Source of the DNA: Lantana camara
Taxonomy: Eukaryota > Streptophyta > Magnoliopsida > Lamiales > Verbenaceae
Length of the DNA: 64,000 nucleotides
Assembly (NCBI GenBank): GCA_037501455.1
Contig: CM074857.1
Location: forward strand, 110,703,501 to 110,767,500
Reading direction: 5' to 3'
The notes under the pieces: generated by a model
What the model saw: the letters and a program-made list of their open reading frames with translations, nothing else
The model's database searches: none
Told to the model about the DNA's origin: nothing
Shown here: positions 46,639-59,613 of the stretch, one piece after another
Numbering within the stretch: the first letter of the stretch is position 1
Layout: each line of letters begins with the position of its first letter
Made by a program: the position numbers and the translations under genes

Positions 46639-48574
46639 TGTTAGGAATAGTTCCCTTAAAGCAGAGATTTCGCTTTACTATTTCCAAGTAAAATCACAAA
46701 CAATCTTTGAATAATAAACGAAATGATTTTGTTCATATAGGTAACACTTTTTCATATGTTATTTTATGTCTGTTTGGGTTTGACTGTCTTTGCATGTTTT
46801 GATCTTCCCTAATCAGATGAGGCCATTAAGAACTTTGTCCTTATGAGAACGACACATGAAACAAGTTCTTAACTTCATAGGCGAGGATTAGAAACTTCTC
46901 CAAGTCGATGTGTCCGACAAACAGTGGGTGTGTCGACCTCGACTTTGTTGAGACTTACTTATGTGATTACGTCCTTGAGATGGATCACCCAGTTTCATGA
47001 GGTGTAAAGTGCATAAGACGATGCGTGCATAATACGTGAGGGTGATTGCTATAAGAACTGTATCATTGAGATGTCCCGCGTGAGAACATTCCTAAATAGG
47101 AAAGGATGTTTCCAAGAAACCCCCAAATTTGGAAATATCTCACAGGTGAATGACATGATTAATAATCCTTTCACTTGAGATTCTGTAATGTCTCATATGA
47201 GCTAACTTTGTAATCTTTGATATGGACTCAAAAGGATGTCGACTTTAGACAGCTGAATTCCATTCCATGTTAGGATTACACAAGTGGCAAATGTAGAATT
47301 AGCAGAATCAATAAAAGACCTACACTGGTTAAGAACAAGATGATCTCTTACTGATTAAGTTGTTCGTAGTTCATTAAATTTTAAACCCTTAGCCAAGGTG
47401 GATTAAGATTAAGACATAAAAAAAAGGGGTTTTCTTGGATTGAGGTCTAAATGGATATGAAACGAACATAACCTTAAAGATCAAGAATAACAAGGCTCTA
47501 AGTTTATTCCCATGCCTTAATATCTTGATTGAGAGATGAACTTGTAGGAGGATCGTATTTCACTAATTGTCATTGACTGAAAGGTTCTTCGATTCATTTC
47601 GTTATTCGACTAGGGGTCACACACCCATTGCTAGGTTACGATAGTGTGATATGTGAACTGATTAATTAAATAAGAGTATTAATTAATTAGTATCACTGCT
47701 ATTCGAATAATGAACCTAAAGGGTCACACACAAATGCCAGGTCAATAGGGTTTTGGTAGGAAGTTAATTGGATTAACAAAATGATCAAACGGTTGATAAA
47801 ATGGGGCCACACGTGCGTGGGCCCTATGTCACGCGAGTGACAAGTGTGCCACAAGCCACCCGTATGGAAAGCTTATTTAATCAAATTTTGGGCTTTTAAT
47901 TAATTAAGAATTAATTATTAAGTCCAACTCAAAATAATTAATCCAATAAGTATTTAATTACAAATTAAATTATTTATTGAATTAAATATTTAATTTTATA
48001 TTAGATAAAGTTGAATAGTCAAACTCTTTACGGATTTAGAAAGAGATTTCTTGATATGTCTTGAAAGATAAGATAAGATCTTATTTTAAATAAAAGATAT
48101 TATTTAATTAGTGAATTATTGAGCAAGAAATCAAAACTCACTTGGTTTAGGAAAGCTAATAGGGTTCGAACCCCTTATGTATAAATAAAGGGGGTAGGAC
48201 TCTTTCTAGGGTTTAGAGCAACGTTCTTGAAGCGTTAATTATTTTGAGAAAAATCAAAAGAAAAGTTTTTCACAAAATTTCCTAGCCAAAACACGAGCCA
48301 CATAACTAGCATTCTCAATAGTTTGATCGTCATCTAGGACTGATGTGGATAAGTTTTGGAGGATTTCCTACTTTGGGGTCTAATCAAGAACCGTTCGAGA
48401 GACAATCCGCTTGAAGGGTGTTTGATAGAAGGAATCAAACATCAGAAGAAAGTTTCAAGTGTTGTATATTTCTTGAATCTCTCTTTTGTTTTGAAACGAA
48501 CATTGCAAGCAAATGATCCATTTTGAATTTTTTTTTTTCTAAATTTTGCTACTTACACTCTGTGTTTTCCAACA
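46639..48574 (+). repeat. Ty1/copia 5' LTR
   Basis: It begins TGTTAGGAATAGTTCCC (after TTCAC) and ends TTTTCCAACA. It is directly followed by a tRNA-Met-type primer-binding site, so it is a 5' LTR. It is related to the solo LTR at 43405 but shorter and diverged. Only about 200-250 bp of internal sequence follow before a junction with an older LTR. Confidence 0.83.
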
Positions 48575-48576
48575 AG

Positions 48577-48589
48577 TGGTATCAGGGCC
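48577..48589 (+). other. Copia primer-binding site
   Basis: TGGTATCAGGGCC begins two bases after the LTR end and matches the usual tRNA-Met complementary site TGGTATCAGAGC with one change. Confidence 0.8.
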
Positions 48590-48799
48590 ACGCTTGTAGC
48601 TTTCATTTCAAAACGTTTATTGAACTGAATTTTTACTAAAATTAAATTCTTGAATTGGGATGTAGTTATATATTCCTGAGTTTGTTCGAATTTCGAATCT
48701 GTCGGATGTAAATTATTTTCTTGAAAATTGTTGAAAAATATTTTCGTATTATATCTGATTCAGAACTGTTTAAAGAAAAAAAGAAACAAGGGGGAAAAA

Positions 48800-48857
48800 A
48801 GAAACAACGAGGAGGGGTCAGTCCTATTGACTGGTGAGGGGGCTAGCACACACATAC
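48800..48857 (-). repeat. Old minus-strand LTR, left fragment
   Basis: GGAGGGGTCAGTCC and GAGGGGGCTAGCACAC parallel, in minus orientation, the 3' part of the long LTRs (for example 53337 and 54691). The fragment continues at 51798 on the other side of the solo LTR. Confidence 0.65.
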
Positions 48858-51797
48858 TGTGACACCCCGACTTTCAGGCCGTACAGGTATGACGTATGTG
48901 CGCGATTTACATTATTTAAATTCGTATTCTTTATTCTTTTAATTCTTATTTTAAATATTTCTTATGAATTCGAATGATTCTTATTTGAATATGTACGAAA
49001 TTTGTTATGGATTGATTCGTTTATGCTTGAATTGAATTCGGAATTTTTCGTTGTTTTAGTATGTTGGAGAATTACGTGTTATGAACTTTGATTTTTATTC
49101 GTTTATGTTTTCGAATCTTTTTGTTGAGCTTTTGAATTATTTGTTTCGTTTGGAACCTAAAGGAGGCTAAAACGTTTTTAGCGCACCTTGGGTTCCAATG
49201 TGTGTATTTTGAGCTCGGGAATTCGGATTCGAATTCCGTCACTACCGTTGAACTCGTTTCGACGATTCGGGTTCGATGGACTATGCCTCATAACCTTTTA
49301 AGCCTATTCGATACTCCGAAATCCGATCGGAAACTTACCTCGCTCCTATATGACTACCTTTCACCTATTTGCACTTTAGTCCCTCGATTTTTGACATATT
49401 ACCCTCCACCTTGGCCCCACAACCCACCAACACCATACACTATCATCTCTCCCCTTTCATTCTCGGTACATACAAGGAAGAGAGGAAAAAGGTGCAGCAA
49501 CTTTGGAGCTTAAACCCTTCAACCCGTCACTATTCACCCCAAGGAGAATTTGAGCTCTAATCTCCATTTTCTTCCATCTTCTTCAAGGGGTAAGTTAGTA
49601 TTTGATATGTACATGATTATATGATCATTTTGAGCTATTAATTCCATGCTTTGAGCTATGTTTGGGGTATTTATGGAGCATGGCATGTATCTTGAGGGTT
49701 TGATGATCTCTTGTGCTTCTTAGAGTTAAACTTTGATTTGAAGTTGTATATGTGATCCCTTTTGACTCTATATTGGTTATCTGAATCCCCTTTTGCTGAT
49801 GGTTGAATATGGTGAAGGTTACCATTAATGGAATTCAAATCCTTGCTTGGATGAACTTGAGATATATGTTGATTCTTGAACTTTTGTGATAGTTGGGAGA
49901 TTATATGATGATCATGAAGTGATTTGCCTTGGTTTGTATGAGTTTTGTGGCTTGAGGTTGTTGCTTGATGTTGCTGCATGCCTGCTCTACTTCTTCCTCT
50001 GTTTTTTTGGTGCAGGGTTACTGTTGCTGCTGTATTTTTTTTCGAAGACGAAGGGCCAACACGGCCGTGTCAGCTTTGTACATGTTTTGGACACGGCCGT
50101 GTCAGCCTCTCGACTTGAAGCAAATTATTTTTATAAAATCGGACACGGCCGTGTCCATTTTGAACTAAAACTCAACACGGCCGTGTCAGCGTCTCGGATT
50201 AAGCTCCTGAATTAATTTTAATCGGACACGACCGTGTCCATTTTGAACTAAAACCCAACACGGCCGTGTCATTTGAAAATATGGCAGCGGCAATTGCTCG
50301 TTTTATCGCTTCGTTGTTTTTCTTTGTATTTTCTTTCTTCATTTATAACTAGTACGCATTGTTAGCTTGTTATATTATGCGTTATGGACCTTGTTTTGAA
50401 CTTATGACCTTATTTGATATGAATTGTGTGAATAAGAATTGGTAGGATTTATTTGGCATGTTTATGCATTTCATTTGCATTCTTTGCATTCACAAGCATT
50501 GTCGAGCGTCTATTTGGTTCATATTTGAGTCTAAGTCTCGGGTCTTGTTCTCTTTTGCGTTTTAGAGCCTCTTTTGGTCGCGCAAGAGCCCGAAGCTTAG
50601 GTGGTTGGTTGCCGTTCGATCCTACTCTTTTGTCTCTTTTGTTAAGGTGAGGTTAGGAATTTATTAGCTATTAAGCTATGGCCTATAATGTGATGATTTC
50701 TCACTCGCATGCGGATATGTTATATATATTTAAATATGAGTGCCTAAATTATGTTTATGATCTTGTGGAAGATTTGAACTTTATGGAAATGATATAAGTA
50801 AGAGCATATATAAGCTTGAGTTTGAATCTCTTTGGATACGTTTATGTTGTGTTGAGCGAGTGTGCCCTGAAAGATGGGATGTTGGTTTGATATGGTTTGT
50901 GGTTCCTGGAGACGTGGGTAAGGAAGACCCGGGACGACCACGGGGTCGCCGGGTTTGACCCCTGTGCACGCTCTCATTTGAGATATTCACGTGCGACCTA
51001 GGGAGGTTGGGAAGGCGTGATATCTTGAGCCCTCGGTGGATAACCGGGGAAGGCATATCGTGGGTTAGCTACCCCGTGTGTTTTTGGTAATGTAGGTGCT
51101 AGGGTTTGATTCCCGATACACCATGGATGCAAGGGTGGAATTGTGATTTGATATGTATGTTTGAAGGAGTAAGGGATAGTCCGTTCTCGCCGGGCTTTTG
51201 TTTTTGTTTGACTGATAGATTATGGATCGAGATAGGTTCTTTTCTTACTATATGTTAGTTTCGGGAAATGGTTTTTGGTGTGCAAAACCCTAGCCTCGAT
51301 TCATGACTATCACTTTTGATTTATGCTATGCTCTATACGTATTTAAGGTGTGAGTGTGTTAAACCCCTCACTCAGTCGAGTTGTGAGACTGACCCTCTCC
51401 TTTCCCTTTCAGGTGTGTCGAGCTAGGCGGGGAAGTGCGTCTAGTCGAGTCGTACTTAGCCGTTTAGGTCGAGTAGCATTGCATATCTATCGCTTTTGGC
51501 ATCTTGTATGAATTATAACTTCGGAACTTGAACGCTTGTATCTATTTTGGGTTGTTAAGCCATGGTATATAGTTATATTGTTACTTTAGCATGAGCTCGT
51601 TTGGATCCTGTTTACTGCTTCCGCATATCTGTTTTAATTATCTGCACGCCCTGTTCGAGTTTAGCCCCGCTTAGCCTAGCGTGTGAGTGTAGGTTCCTGT
51701 TCGTTTAAACTCGGACTCATGTATGGAAATCCATTTCATATGTGGGTTCGGGTTTAGGTACGGGGGATGTGGTGGCCCACCGTTCCGGGCGCTACAC
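48858..51797 (+). repeat. Tekay-like solo LTR with target duplication catac
   Basis: A 2940-bp LTR starts TGTGACACCCCG and ends GGGCGCTACA, with a perfect CATAC duplication (48853-48857 and 51798-51802). No internal sequence is present. It contains a six-member palindrome row (50059-50269) and the usual landmarks (ATACCCTCGGTGG-like stretch near 51030, CCCCTCACTCAGTCGAG near 51365). It is a clean product of LTR recombination inserted into an older minus-strand LTR. Confidence 0.9.
50059..50269. repeat. Six ACACGGCCGTGT palindromes at 32/52-bp spacing
   Basis: Centres are at 50064.5, 50096.5, 50148.5, 50180.5, 50231.5 and 50263.5. Intervals are therefore 32, 52, 32, 51 and 32 bp. Five copies have a perfect 12-bp core; the third extends to the 16-bp GGACACGGCCGTGTCC and the fifth has one change. 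The pairs repeat as a unit of about 83-84 bp. Confidence 0.92.
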
Positions 51798-52788
51798 ATA
51801 CATACATATACATATGAGCATAGCACATTCAAAGTCAAAGAGTTCATCAACTGGGGAGTGGTTTTTGCAATTTAAAATAGTTTCTCCCCTGATACTAGAT
51901 ATATAGAAAAATAGTTAAGGCCGAAGGCCAAAATCAACCAATTTTCACAATTTAGAAATCCACTCCCATTTCACGAACTAAAGACAGTTCAAAACTAACT
52001 CGGGGAGTACGAGTTTTTCCTTCCAAACTCTTCAGATTCATATTCATATTCATATCAAAATTCAAATAAAATTCAATTCCAACCTTTCGTCGTTTGGGGA
52101 AGAGAGGCGCGCTTCTCAACCACCAAGTCATGCCACGTACTGGTTGAGACGGGGTTATTTACTCCTACCCGCTCCTTCGACAGTGGTCGCCGCCGGCTTA
52201 AAAAAACCTGCCCTTCCTCAACCTCCTAAAGTTGGGCGAATCATCCCAAATGGAAATGTGCACAAGAGGGTTCCCCGGCGATCACACCTCCGGGAAGTGT
52301 GCACAGGAGGGTTCCTGGTGACCCCATGGCCGACCAGGGTACTCCTTACCCATATCTCCACGGCCCAAACAAAACAGATTCATATTCATGTACAAGCGGA
52401 CTATCTTTCAAGCCCGTATCTAGTTGCAGACATACACACGCCAACCCTTTTCAAAACAAATAAACAAAAACACAGACTTACGTATATTTCAAAGGTTTCA
52501 TAGTAAGCGGGCCAATTCCGTCAAAATACATATCAAACATGTATCTAATTACATATATATACGTAAGTCACATGCAGGCTCAAAATACATACAGGGTTGT
52601 AGGTCGAAGTAACTAAAAGAAAGAAAACCTCACGTTGATTAACGGGATGAACAAAGCGAAGCAAACCACACCTACGGAGCGGCTCCACACCGACAAGCTA
52701 CTCTACATGGATAATCTAAACACCAAAGACAACACTTAGACTTAAAATGAACCATATAGATACTCGGCAAATGTAGATGAATGCAAGT
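51798..52788 (-). repeat. Old minus-strand LTR, right fragment
   Basis: It continues the fragment ending at 48857 after removal of the solo LTR. Landmarks match the minus LTR at 54183, including GGAGTGGTTTTTGCA near 51855 (compare 54794) and the CTCCTTACCCATATCTCC stretch near 52340. It ends at the insertion of the next LTR, with CAAGT (52784-52788) at the junction. Confidence 0.68.
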
Positions 52789-54182
52789 TGTAGCACCCCA
52801 AGCGGTGGGGCACCACCCCCCCGCACTATGACCTGACACGTGTACGAAATGGAAAGTCCGCACACGCACCAAGTCACAGCGAACGGGTGACAAACAAAAA
52901 AAAACCAACCTAAGCTAGGCGGTACCTAAACCCTGTACAAGTAAAATATGCAAAACCTGAATGCGGAAGCGATGCAAAATACGAACTATCAAAAACTTTA
53001 ATCAACAATCATAATTTAAGTATTCCAGAAAGTAAATCAACATCAATTAAACAGGTTCAACTAATCAAATAATCCTGTCCTAGCCTGTCCCGAATAATCA
53101 TACAACGAAAAACGGGTTCAACTAATTCCACGAACCTGTCCTAACCTGTCCCGAATTTCATACATCCAAATGATAAGTACCAATCTTCATAATATATATA
53201 TCATATACATAGTTTCCTACACAAATCAAATCAAAGTACTTAACAAATCAAATAGACCGACAAAGACTCGACAGACCCGACTCAAAGCCGCCTAGCTCGA
53301 ACTCCAACAACCTGCACCTGCAAACTAAAAACATAGGTGGGGCGAGGATCAGTCCACTAACTGAGTGAGGGGGCTGAACACACACTATACATAATAAGAA
53401 GTAGAGCACGTATCAAAAGAAAGATTATGAACCGGGAGTAGGGTTTTGTATACCAAAACCATTTTCAAATCAAACTTATACATATCTTATCTTATTCAAA
53501 CCAAAACATATTGGGCTTAGTCGTATCATATCAAAAGAGAAAGCTCCTATCCCGTTTCATAATCAACATAACAGATCATATTCATATACCCGGTGAGTAC
53601 GGGTCTCCCACCTTACTTCCATATCGTATCATACGTATCATAAAGGAAAACAAACAAATATCATAAACAATCCAACCCCAACACCATGTAGTTCGGGGAG
53701 CAAACCCTCACTACTCATACCAATACAAATACACACGGGGTAGCTAACCCACACTGTGTCTTCCCCGGCTATCCACCGAGGGCTCAAAGCACTACACCTC
53801 CTCAACCTCCTAGAGTCGCGCGTAAGTACTTCAAATGGAGACCATGCACAGGCTTAACCCGACGACCCTTGCCGTCCCGGGCGTCCTTACCCATGTCTCC
53901 GGGGCCCAACAAATCAGAACAGATCAGATCATAACTCGCTACATATCATACTTATTAAAATCATATACATAACTTACGTACCTTATCAGACATACCATAC
54001 CTTGCAACTTAGCATATGCTATAAACGTACCTCTCCGTGCCATCCTAATCCGCAGCTGGTAGGAAGACACACGGTTTGGAGCATAGCCTCATTGCAAAAC
54101 ATTTCAAGCTTACATATGCTCGTACATATACAGTTCAAAAACCTTTAACCGTTTGACAAAATCATAAACGTATCGTATAAAC

Positions 54183-57046
54183 TGTAGCACCCGCACGGTG
54201 GGTCACCACATCCCCCGCACCAAAGTCCGATCCACATACGAAATGGGGAGTCCGTACATGAACCAAACAGTGGCGAACGGGAGACTGACAAACTCACACC
54301 TAGGCTAGGCAGAACTTAGACCCTGAAAGCAAAACTCAAACCAAAACGAGAATGCGGAAGCGAAACAAGCCAAGCAACAATCAAACATTCGTAAACAGTT
54401 GACGGGTTCAACTAGCATAAAGACCTAATCCCGAATATCAAATAATAATCATAAATCCAACGGGTTCAACTAATTCCAGCAACCTGTCCTAACCTGTCCC
54501 GAAATATACATATCAATACATATTTAAATTCCAAATAGCGTATACAAACATATCTTATACATAAGCCAAATTAAAGAAATGAGAATGCAAGACCACCTAC
54601 TAGACAAAGACACGGAACAGACTCCAAAAGACAGACACACTCCGCCTAGCACGAACTCCAAGCAAAACCTGCAAACTAAAAGGGTAAAAGGGGAGGGGTC
54701 AGTCTTAACTCGACTGAGTGAGGGGTTAACACACTCACACTATATATATAAGAGCAAAGCACATATGAAACTCATAATGTTCATGAACGCAGGGATAGTT
54801 TTTGCACACTAAATCATTTCCCGTGATATACATATATATAACAGGCTTTCTTAACAAATCAAACAAACCAATTTAACTTACCGAACAACTTAGCAAAACC
54901 TATTAGTTCTTAACATATTCAAAGCTTAACTTATCTTATAAAACTCCCTTTTTATTTATCTTAGAATCTATCCCCGTTTCATAAACCTTAACAGAACATA
55001 CATATCATATCAAATAGAACTCGGCGGGTACGAGCTCTGACTCCCCCAATCTCCTCATAACATATCATATCAGAATCAAAACATAAAACTTTCATACATA
55101 TCAAATCATATCATATCATCCTCAACTCCGGGTGATGGAAGGGTGTATACGCCCAAACCATCCAGACAAACGAGGGGAGCGCCTTGCGAGTACTCAAACC
55201 CTCAGGATTCCTTCCCTCACCAAACCTCCTGGTGAGTTCAGGGGTGATCCTCTGCAGACAGATGGAGACTATGCACAGGCTTAACCTCGACGACCCTATG
55301 CCGTCCCGAGGGTTCCTTACCCATAGCTCCGGGGCCCAACAAACACATATCATATCCGAACCCGCTACAACAGAGACAGACAGACATAACTTATACATAT
55401 ATACGTATATATACCACTTTCCGTTTCAGTCAAACTCGGTCCTTGCCAAACTTGGCTCATGAGAAGTATACGGTCAGAAGCATAGCTTCACGTGGCAAAT
55501 CATGCAAATCATTCCAAACCAAGCATACATAGGCTCGTACATTGCTTAACATACTTGCAAACTCGAGGCATATTCAACAAATACATATTTCACACTTATT
55601 TATATACATATAAGGCTTGTTAAATCACATGCAATCAAAACCGAGCACATTGCAATAAGGTGTAACTATATCCTAACCTCACCTGACACCGAAGAGGCCA
55701 AAGACACAACAAACGATCCACCCCGGAATCAACACGGCCAACAAAACACCACCCCGGGTGTACCTGAACAAACTGAATACAAAACAAGACTTAGACACGA
55801 GAATGAACCAAATAAACGCACGACGTATGCTCATGATTGGCATGAAGTCATGGTTCACGTATATAATATAAAACAAGCATGCATTAACAATAATTCACAT
55901 TTCACGAGCATATTAAAGCATATGATACAATATCACCCTAGAACATGCACTTAAATTGAAGTAATAAAGCTCACAAAGCGAAACGAGGTCATAACGAAGC
56001 ATAATAACCGAAAAACAAACACACACACACACAACAGAAGTTGGGAACGGCCTCGCCCAAGGCGGGAAGGGCCATTCCCACACACGCTCCAGAGTTACTG
56101 GACAACGGGAACGGCCGTTCCGAGCCCAAGCACAAACAGGGAACGGTCGTTCCCACACTCGGCACTAACGCCAGCCCGGGAAGGGCCCTTCCCACCACAA
56201 GGCATAAACGGGAACGGCCGTTCCCACCTGGAACAGCTGAAAAACAGCAGAAGCTCCAAAAATGGCGACGGGGAAGCAAACAACAAAGCAACAGCAGCCA
56301 AACCACAACCAAAACACACGAAAATAACACAATAAAGCATGCTCGACACGTAGGTCACATATTTCCACATTAGAACCCGTAAAACGGCCTAGATTATACA
56401 AACTCACACCCCGGTTACTATTCATCATCTTCCCCAATTAGCCATATAACACATATCCGGGGCACGAAAGAGACGATAAATTAAAACACGTAACGAAAGG
56501 GTCACAAATCTTACCTTAGGTCGTTGATCGGACGGTTGGATCTCCCAAACCCGAGCTCAAGGCTTCTTGGCCAAAAATGGGGAGAATGCCTCTCTTTTCC
56601 TTTCTTGCTGCTGCTGAACGTGGAAATGGGGAGAGGAAGAAAGGCTGGCCCCTTTTGGGGCTGGTCAGACGGGTAGGTTCAAACGGTATCCGGTCCACGC
56701 GGATCGGATTTAAAACGGTAGGGCTATCAAATGGCTTTAGAAATAAAAAGGGTAATTCATTGAATCCGAATCATCGAAACAAACTCAACGATAGGGTCGG
56801 AATTCAAATTCGAATTCCCGAGCTCAAATAGCCACGAAGGCTCAAACGTCCTAATTACAATTAGGTCCCTAAATTACAAATATTGGACAATTGAGTCCAA
56901 GTACAATTTAATTATTCTAAGGCACACGTAATTAAAATTAATATCACGTTGACACGTAAGCATGCTAAATCACATAATTCACAAAATACTGAAATAAACT
57001 CTCTCGTGACGCCGTACCTGGAATGCCGAAAAGACGGGGCATCACA
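54183..57046 (-). repeat. Tekay-like solo LTR with target duplication taaac
   Basis: A 2864-bp minus-strand LTR reads TGTGATGCCCCG at its start (57046) and GGTGCTACA at its end (54183). It is flanked by TAAAC on both sides (54178-54182 and 57047-57051). It contains a six-member palindrome row (56043-56225) with a word different from the other LTRs. There is no internal sequence. Confidence 0.9.
56043..56225. repeat. Six GGGAACGGCCGTTCCC-type palindromes
   Basis: Centres are at about 56050.5 (weak), 56071.5, 56114.5, 56146.5, 56185.5 and 56217.5, giving intervals of 21, 43, 32, 39 and 32 bp. The last is a perfect 16-bp palindrome. The one at 56178-56193 is GGGAAGGGCCCTTCCC, with both arms changed symmetrically. 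Confidence 0.9.
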
Positions 57047-59292
57047 TAAACACATATCTATTATATAAATATAATAGAATAGTCGCATGCAGGCTTGAAA
57101 ACGAGCACAGAGGGTTATAGGTCGCTTTAACTAAAATAAAATCCTAAAACCTCACCTTACCCCGACGAGAACGGAAAACACGAGCCAAGAAGTCCCACTG
57201 GAACCCAAACAACTGACAGACACTCCCTGGAAAACCCCGATCGACTGAACACACAGAACACAAGACTCAGACTGAAATCACAACCACAAAGACGCACGGC
57301 CAAGCTCACGAATACAAATGATGCGACATATAGTTCACATTTATCCAAATTAAGTCATTCATGTCAAATCACAATCATTTCACACATTAGAAGATGCATA
57401 ACTTATAAAATTCATATCATCAGGTAGGAAATTATAAATCGAGACATAATAATTTAATCCTATCATGCTCCAAGTCTCGCGAAGTTAAAACATTGATCAT
57501 ATAGCAAATTTGATAATTAAATACATAATGCATAATGTTTAATATTCCAACAAATAGCATACTTGATCGATTCATTCAAAATTAAATATAACATATCATT
57601 TCATAATTTATTTCTCAAGTTTCATATAATCTCATTATCAAATTAGTTTTCAAATATTACACTAACACCCCTTAAATAAAATATTCTCAAGCAAGTAGGC
57701 ATAAAACGAGATAATTAAATTCAATAAATTAGAAATCAAGCTTCTCATGCATCATAACATATTTTCAAATATCATACAACTCATACTTTCAATTTCAACG
57801 TACATAGATGATCGAATTACAATTTAAATCAATTAACGAAAAATAAATACAACTTCAAAAATTCATATAAAATCAACCGGACATCCGATTGACAAACGGA
57901 AAGTGGCGATGGACTCACCACGACGAAAGGAACCCGCTGACCGAAAGTCACCAAAAAGCCGCCACCGGAGTTGGCCGAACAGCCACCGGCCACCACCGGA
58001 ACACCGTCTCTGGCGGTCGGAAAAATCCCCGGAATGACAGAAACGTGCGTCTCGGCCTGCTTGACAAAAGCCCTCAACCAATTTCAGAAAAAACCAAACA
58101 CACCGGATTTCGTTGACGAAAAACCGAACTAAATCCCAACGACGAAAATTGAAATTAAACGTAAATCGTAAAACGAAAATGAAATCCGAACATACCGTTG
58201 GAAAGCCCGTAACGAGGCCTTCGAAAGTCCCTAGCCAAATACCGAAAAAAGTGGCCGGAAAAATCGATGCCTGTTCACAGCCGCTCCGCCACCGGTCCGC
58301 CGCCAACGACCGGTTCTCGAGTCGGTGTCAATGCCATCAGCTATGTTTCATCATTCTAAGCGACTTTCATGAAGGAGCCACCACCAAAACCGGCCGAAAA
58401 AAGGTCCCAAACCGCCGCCGAAAGTCTGCCGCTGCGCCACTCGCTGGTTCAGCCACCTCCGGCCTTCCTTGGCCCAAAATGACACCAGAAATGGAATCAG
58501 GGGGCCAAAAAAGGTAGGGAACCGGCCCCTCTCGTCGGAAAGGATCGCCGGAACGTGGCGGACCGAGGTGCTACAGTGCACGCGCCACCACCGCCGGTCT
58601 TCAGTCGGCGCGTGCGCCGCCGTCCGGCCACCACTGGCCACGCCACTGGAACTGGAGCTGCACTGGGAGGTTATCTAACAAGGGCTAGGGCGTGTGTCTG
58701 AGAAAAACTGCCGGAGACCGCCACGAAGTGGCGGGCGTGAATCCCGCCGCCTGTACCTTGTCGTAGCGCTACCACCGCTGGGTTTCAAGACCCGATTCTT
58801 GTACCAACGTGTTGGGCTCATCGAGTTGATCAATTTTCACTACTCAAACGTCGAATTCCGTCGAGAAACGAGCGAGAACGGATAAGTGTGTGTTTTCACA
58901 CCTCCACTATGTGAATAGTGCCGGATCGCGGTAGGAAGACGACTGAGGCTGGAGCTGAAGTTTTGGCACACAAAACGAGGATCCAGGGTATATATCTCGG
59001 GTCCTCGTATGCAAAAACGATCGGAAGAACGGGCTAATGAAGTCAGAATGGGGCAAACTTAGAGTCTACGGACTCGTCTCGATGCCCCGAAAGCAAAGAA
59101 GGGGTCGAAAAGGGCGAGCCCTCGATCAAACGAGAAATGACTGAATAACCCCTAAAAAAGAAAATTGCAAACAAGCCCTAAACTCTTAAAGAGTTCAAAA
59201 TAGGGCCACGCAAAGCACAAAATCACATAATTAAACACACAAGGAAGTTGAAACGTGGCGTACCTTATAAGTCGAACGAACGGGATGTTACA

Positions 59293-59613
59293 AACTCCCC
59301 TCCTTCAAAAGGACCTGTCCTCAGGTCCGGAAGCAAGATCTTGCACGACTCTGAAACAAATTCAACTTCAAGCTTCCGCTGCGCAACTCTGATCTAGGCG
59401 AATTGCAAACTCCCAGGATACTTCTCCCTTAATTGGCATCAACTCCCTTCATAGTGTCTTGTTGTCACTGAGGTCTCACTGAGCACTTGTCCGTTGGTCA
59501 CTTCAAACTCACTCGATCTCCACTACGCTACTGCCCCCAAAGCTTGATACTGTCGCATCCTCGTTGCTTGCAGACTGTCGTCAGGCCACGCGTAACGCAA
59601 CTACGACAAACAA
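59293..59613 (-). mobile_element. Polypurine tract and 3' internal region of minus-strand gypsy
   Basis: On the minus strand, GAAGGAGGGGAGTT directly precedes the LTR start TGTAACATCCCG and is a good polypurine tract. Upstream of it, GAGGACAGGTCC is common at the 3' end of plant gypsy internal regions. No pol domain was found further right, so the internal region is heavily truncated. Confidence 0.65.

Larger units (their letters stand above)
52789..59292 (-). repeat. Minus-strand 3' LTR split by a solo LTR
   Basis: On the minus strand it starts TGTAACATCCCG (59292 downwards), right after a purine run and internal sequence, and ends GGGGTGCTACA at 52789. Without the inserted solo LTR (54183-57046) it is about 3.6 kb. 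The segment 57880-58880 is GC-rich and holds overlapping open frames on both strands with no recognised domain; I treat it as LTR sequence. The internal region to the right shows that this is a 3' LTR, not a solo LTR. Confidence 0.75.

Noticed and set aside
56041..56373. ORFs covering the palindrome row in the solo LTR
   Set aside because: Frames are open on both strands because of the repeated GC-rich word, and no such frame is kept in the other LTRs.
57863..58678. Several long overlapping ORFs on both strands
   Set aside because: They lie in a GC-rich, stop-poor part of an LTR and have no recognised domain; overlapping frames on both strands point to composition, not genes.
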